From positions 1 through 9,049 of the forward strand of contig JABIQF010000141.1 of the NCBI GenBank assembly GCA_018668095.1: 9,049 bases of DNA. The letters are read 5' to 3'. The notes under the pieces are model-generated. The model was given only the letters and a program-made list of their open reading frames with translations, did not search any database and was not told the origin of the DNA. A program made the position numbers and the translations under genes. Source of the DNA: Cellvibrionales bacterium. Its GTDB lineage: Bacteria > Pseudomonadota > Gammaproteobacteria > Pseudomonadales > UBA7434. The first letter of the stretch is position 1. The number at the start of each line of letters is the position of its first letter. Shown here one piece after another: positions 8,201 to 9,049 of the stretch.

Positions 8201-8469
8201 GTTATACGCAGCGATTGAGCAGCGGGGAAACGACAATAAGTGGTGTTGCCGCTAGTACTTATAATGCAGGCTTCGGCAGCGTTACGCTATCAGCACCAGG
8301 TAATAATAATGAAGGCAGTGTAGACGTACGCTTTACTGTTGAAAGTTTTCTTCGTTTCGATTGGGATGGTGATATTACAACGGCGGAAAGCGACCCAGTG
8401 AATACGGCAAGCTTTGGGCATTATCGGGGTAACGATAGAATCATTTATCGTCGAGAGGTGAGCCAATGA
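5239..8469 (+). CDS. mshQ: MshQ-like secreted adhesin: tandem PA14 domains plus MshQ/DUF6701 C-terminal part
   Basis: Exported protein of 1076 residues. An N-terminal signal peptide (hydrophobic 7-20) has a probable cut after A20 (LFA/MPA); no lipobox is seen. Two PA14 domains follow, about residues 30-178 and 191-339, repeating with a fixed 161-residue period and no gaps; about 64% of aligned residues are identical by hand count (90 of 141). Each has NFNWGGG, FSTxSDDG and IIDNFTDHAP. PA14 domains often bind glycans. From about 347 the sequence matches the MshQ (DUF6701) family: CAAKDIIIRACDDPLC (359-374), DDLNNDGQVD (661-670), VGRFIPHHF, LDNAFGPETRPL, and the ending FDWDGD...FGHYRGNDRIIYRREV. 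Known MshQ proteins carry other N-terminal parts, often a concanavalin-like domain, so the PA14 pair looks like a domain replacement. GAGG at 5226-5229 is a plausible ribosome site. It sits between mshO and mshP. Function as adhesive or tip subunit is inferred. Confidence 0.88.
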   Translation: MNIKQGLCCIVLLYVNTLFAMPAVCTRDGLTFDGLLGTYYDQNNIPRAYFTGNTLERFDRQVNFNWGGGRPVVGFGTNDFSVVWEGRIEINRTGAYRFSTLSDDGVRLSINGEIIIDNFTDHAPYRDTGRPINLRAGEFYDIQMEFYELGGGAVAQLEWDGPGFSRQVIPASQLSYICEPPEPLPCEQGELETNGLQGNYYNQNRIPRNYFTGIVESRFDPQLNFNWGGGSPMSGFSRDDFSVTWEGEIEASESGAHTFSTVSDDGIRVYIDGNLIIDNFTDHAPRRDTSSPINLQAGNRYSINVEFYERGGGAVVQLEWSGPNFTRRIIPSANLFTQCPRPQGPDHIEVVVSGNASTCAAKDIIIRACDDPLCNSVFGDYEGTVQLSTSSLHGDWSLRGAGNLVSGAADSGRATFTFVTDNNGIASLQLNNQHAETLTITASDTINALLADTSDVIHFSDNAFVISDIDSLMDGVTHADVAIAGRDHLYRVDMVQRDNSQSPAVCAVASTYNLQQQPLKIWLNRQQLLTAVAPQINNVSLPDAKPVTSNIRLDFSAGGTATFALQSHDVGQFSIQVEDDSRVFANASDITGSSNYLTLRPFGIDIDFIVNGLEDRQTQGLFGESFAQNLAGLPDSNASVFSSAGSPFIAKVSAVQWQAADDLNNDGQVDGNANLSDNAATVSFGQEQSIESILISHTLAAPLSGSAGIIGGNLFSGFNNGSRSQTMTWSEVGIINLSARLSDNDYLASGMPLIGEAANVGRFIPHHFIVRSHPLISDPMVNEACMLGGFTYLGQNFTLNYELLASNLAGDVTENYTANFIKLDNSQGSLSLAAVDLTVPLNLLTRLPMISDINANTSYLWGPAMAVPLGVVEIETQLTIDRQATANGPYAVSMGGLPVDADGVSIEALDLDIDNDSVNDAAWLGDSQQRYGRVFLDNAFGPETRPLSMRFNAQYFNQAIGPAGLFIPNREDSCTAYSATNFSFVTGSYTQRLSSGETTISGVAASTYNAGFGSVTLSAPGNNNEGSVDVRFTVESFLRFDWDGDITTAESDPVNTASFGHYRGNDRIIYRREVSQ
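5326..6255 (+). repeat. Internal tandem duplication of about 483 bp encoding two PA14 domains
   Basis: Two PA14-coding units in mshQ, starting near 5326 and 5809, align at a constant 161-codon offset with no insertion or deletion. The best conserved stretch, coding IIDNFTDHAP, begins near 5584 in the first and 6067 in the second. The DNA has diverged at many synonymous sites, so the duplication is old and is not an assembly artefact. Confidence 0.85.
8453..8460 (+). promoter_or_regulatory. Ribosome binding site of mshP, inside the end of mshQ
   Basis: GAGAGGTG ends 5 bp before the ATG at 8466, inside the last codons of mshQ. Together with the ATGA overlap this gives mshP its own good initiation site plus coupling to mshQ translation, and it fixes the start. 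Confidence 0.7.
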
Positions 8470-8930
8470 ATAACCCAATAGTGGGGAGTGCTTATTCAAA
8501 GCAGCGAGGCCTATCGATACCTGCCGCGTTATTTGTTTTAGTGGTGGTGGCAATGTTAGGCGCTGCGATGCAAAAAATATTGAGTCAAGGTGAACAAAGC
8601 ATTGCGCGTGAGGTGCTTTCTATACGCGCTTTAATGGCGGCAGAAAGTGGTATTGAACGCAGCCTACATCAAGTGTTAGAGATTAACCCTGCCAGCTGTA
8701 CAGGTAGTTTAAATAACCCACCGTCATCATTAACGCCTTTGATTTCAGCTTGGTCACTATTAATAGCAGGTATGAGTAGTTGTGATGTTAATGTGAGTTG
8801 CGGAGTAGCGCAGCATGACAGTGACGGCGATGGTACTTTAGAAAATTACTATACCTTAAGAAGCAGTGGCCAGTGTGGCCCGCCAGCCGATCGCGCCTTC
8901 CGTTTAATCGAAGTTCAGGCGCGAGGCTAG
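8466..8930 (+). CDS. mshP: MshP-like minor pilin (PilX/GspK-like N-terminus, no Glu5)
   Basis: Small prepilin-like protein of 154 residues. A 15-residue basic leader ends SKQRG, a prepilin peptidase site, followed by LSIPAALFVLVVVAMLGAAM, a hydrophobic helix with no glutamate at mature position 5 (it is Ala). The next part, AREVLSIRALMAAESGIE (about 47-64), is the motif typical of MshP and PilX proteins. Four cysteines (C78, C106, C112, C137) could make two disulfides after export, and D118-S-D-G-D-G-T-L-E126 resembles a calcium-binding loop. In type II secretion, GspK also lacks Glu5 and sits at the fibre tip, so a tip position is inferred. It lies after mshQ, whereas Vibrio-type loci have mshO-mshP-mshQ. 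The start overlaps the mshQ stop by 4 bp. It is named by its helix motif and neighbourhood. Confidence 0.82.
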   Translation: MNNPIVGSAYSKQRGLSIPAALFVLVVVAMLGAAMQKILSQGEQSIAREVLSIRALMAAESGIERSLHQVLEINPASCTGSLNNPPSSLTPLISAWSLLIAGMSSCDVNVSCGVAQHDSDGDGTLENYYTLRSSGQCGPPADRAFRLIEVQARG

Positions 8931-9049
8931 TTGAGTTGCAAATACTAAAAATCAGAGCACTTAAAAATCAGAGTACTTAAAAATCAGAGTACTTAAAAAT
9001 TAGAGCAATGCGACATTAATATCAATGTTTAAGCTTGCTGACGGCTTGG
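8931..9049. other. Intergenic tail after mshP, no gene seen
   Basis: This 119-bp AT-rich stretch holds the 16-bp repeat array and about 44 bp of unique sequence to the window edge. No open frame with homology, RNA gene or convincing terminator is visible. Whether the operon continues or the next unit starts cannot be judged. Confidence 0.5.
8943..9005 (+). repeat. Four tandem copies of a 16-bp AT-rich unit downstream of mshP
   Basis: The unit is TACTTAAAAATCAGAG. Copies lie at 8943-8957 (one T missing), 8958-8973 (first base C), 8974-8989 (exact) and 8990-9005 (one C-to-T change). The array starts 12 bp after the mshP stop. Copies abut without spacers. The junction AGTACT is palindromic at two of the unit borders. 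No U-tract hairpin typical of an intrinsic terminator is seen in or after it. It may be a slippage array or a binding-site cluster for the gene beyond the window. Confidence 0.85.

Noticed and set aside
8290..8553. Antisense open frame over the mshQ-mshP junction
   Set aside because: It covers the conserved MshQ ending and the mshP ribosome site; no evidence of its own.
8943..9005. CRISPR array
   Set aside because: The 16-bp units abut with no spacers and are too short.
9019..9047. Terminator hairpin near the window end
   Set aside because: Only a 4-bp AAGC/GCTT pairing is possible and no T-run follows before the edge.

Overview
The window is the structural half of a type IVa pilus locus of the MSHA (mannose-sensitive haemagglutinin) type, all on the + strand. 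It reads: 3' part of the assembly ATPase mshE, platform protein mshG, prepilins mshB, mshA, mshC, mshD and mshO, a large secreted adhesin-like MshQ, and the small pilin-like mshP. This gene set, the diderm pilus architecture and the moderately AT-rich base use (many TTA leucine codons) fit a marine or aquatic gammaproteobacterium outside the best-studied genera. The species cannot be named from the sequence.

Layout: 2-790 mshE (5' end outside the window); 811-2028 mshG; a 71-bp AT-rich gap (2029-2099) with an 18-bp tandem duplication, where Vibrio-type loci carry mshF; 2100-2693 mshB; 2762-3259 mshA, with the best ribosome binding site of the pilin genes; 3292-3795 mshC; 3819-4412 mshD; 4412-5239 mshO; 5239-8469 mshQ; 8466-8930 mshP; then a 119-bp tail with four copies of a 16-bp tandem repeat and the window end. 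Gene junctions tighten downstream: mshD/mshO and mshO/mshQ share one base (TAATG), and mshQ/mshP overlap by 4 bp (ATGA), so the D-O-Q-P block is very likely one transcript with coupled translation.

How the genes work together (family knowledge): MshE hydrolyses ATP at the inner membrane and drives MshG, which extracts processed pilins from the membrane into the growing fibre. MshA is the major subunit. MshB, C, D, O and P are minor pilins that would prime or cap the fibre, with C, D, O and P resembling the GspH/I/J/K set that forms a pilus tip. MshQ is exported by a signal peptide and probably is the surface- or tip-associated adhesive component.

No wholly unknown system is visible. The notable departures are a MshQ whose N-terminal part is two tandem PA14 (lectin-like) domains, the gene order O-Q-P instead of O-P-Q, absence of mshF, aspartate-rich calcium-type loops recurring in several subunits (MshA, MshD, MshQ, MshP), and short tandem repeats in two intergenic gaps.
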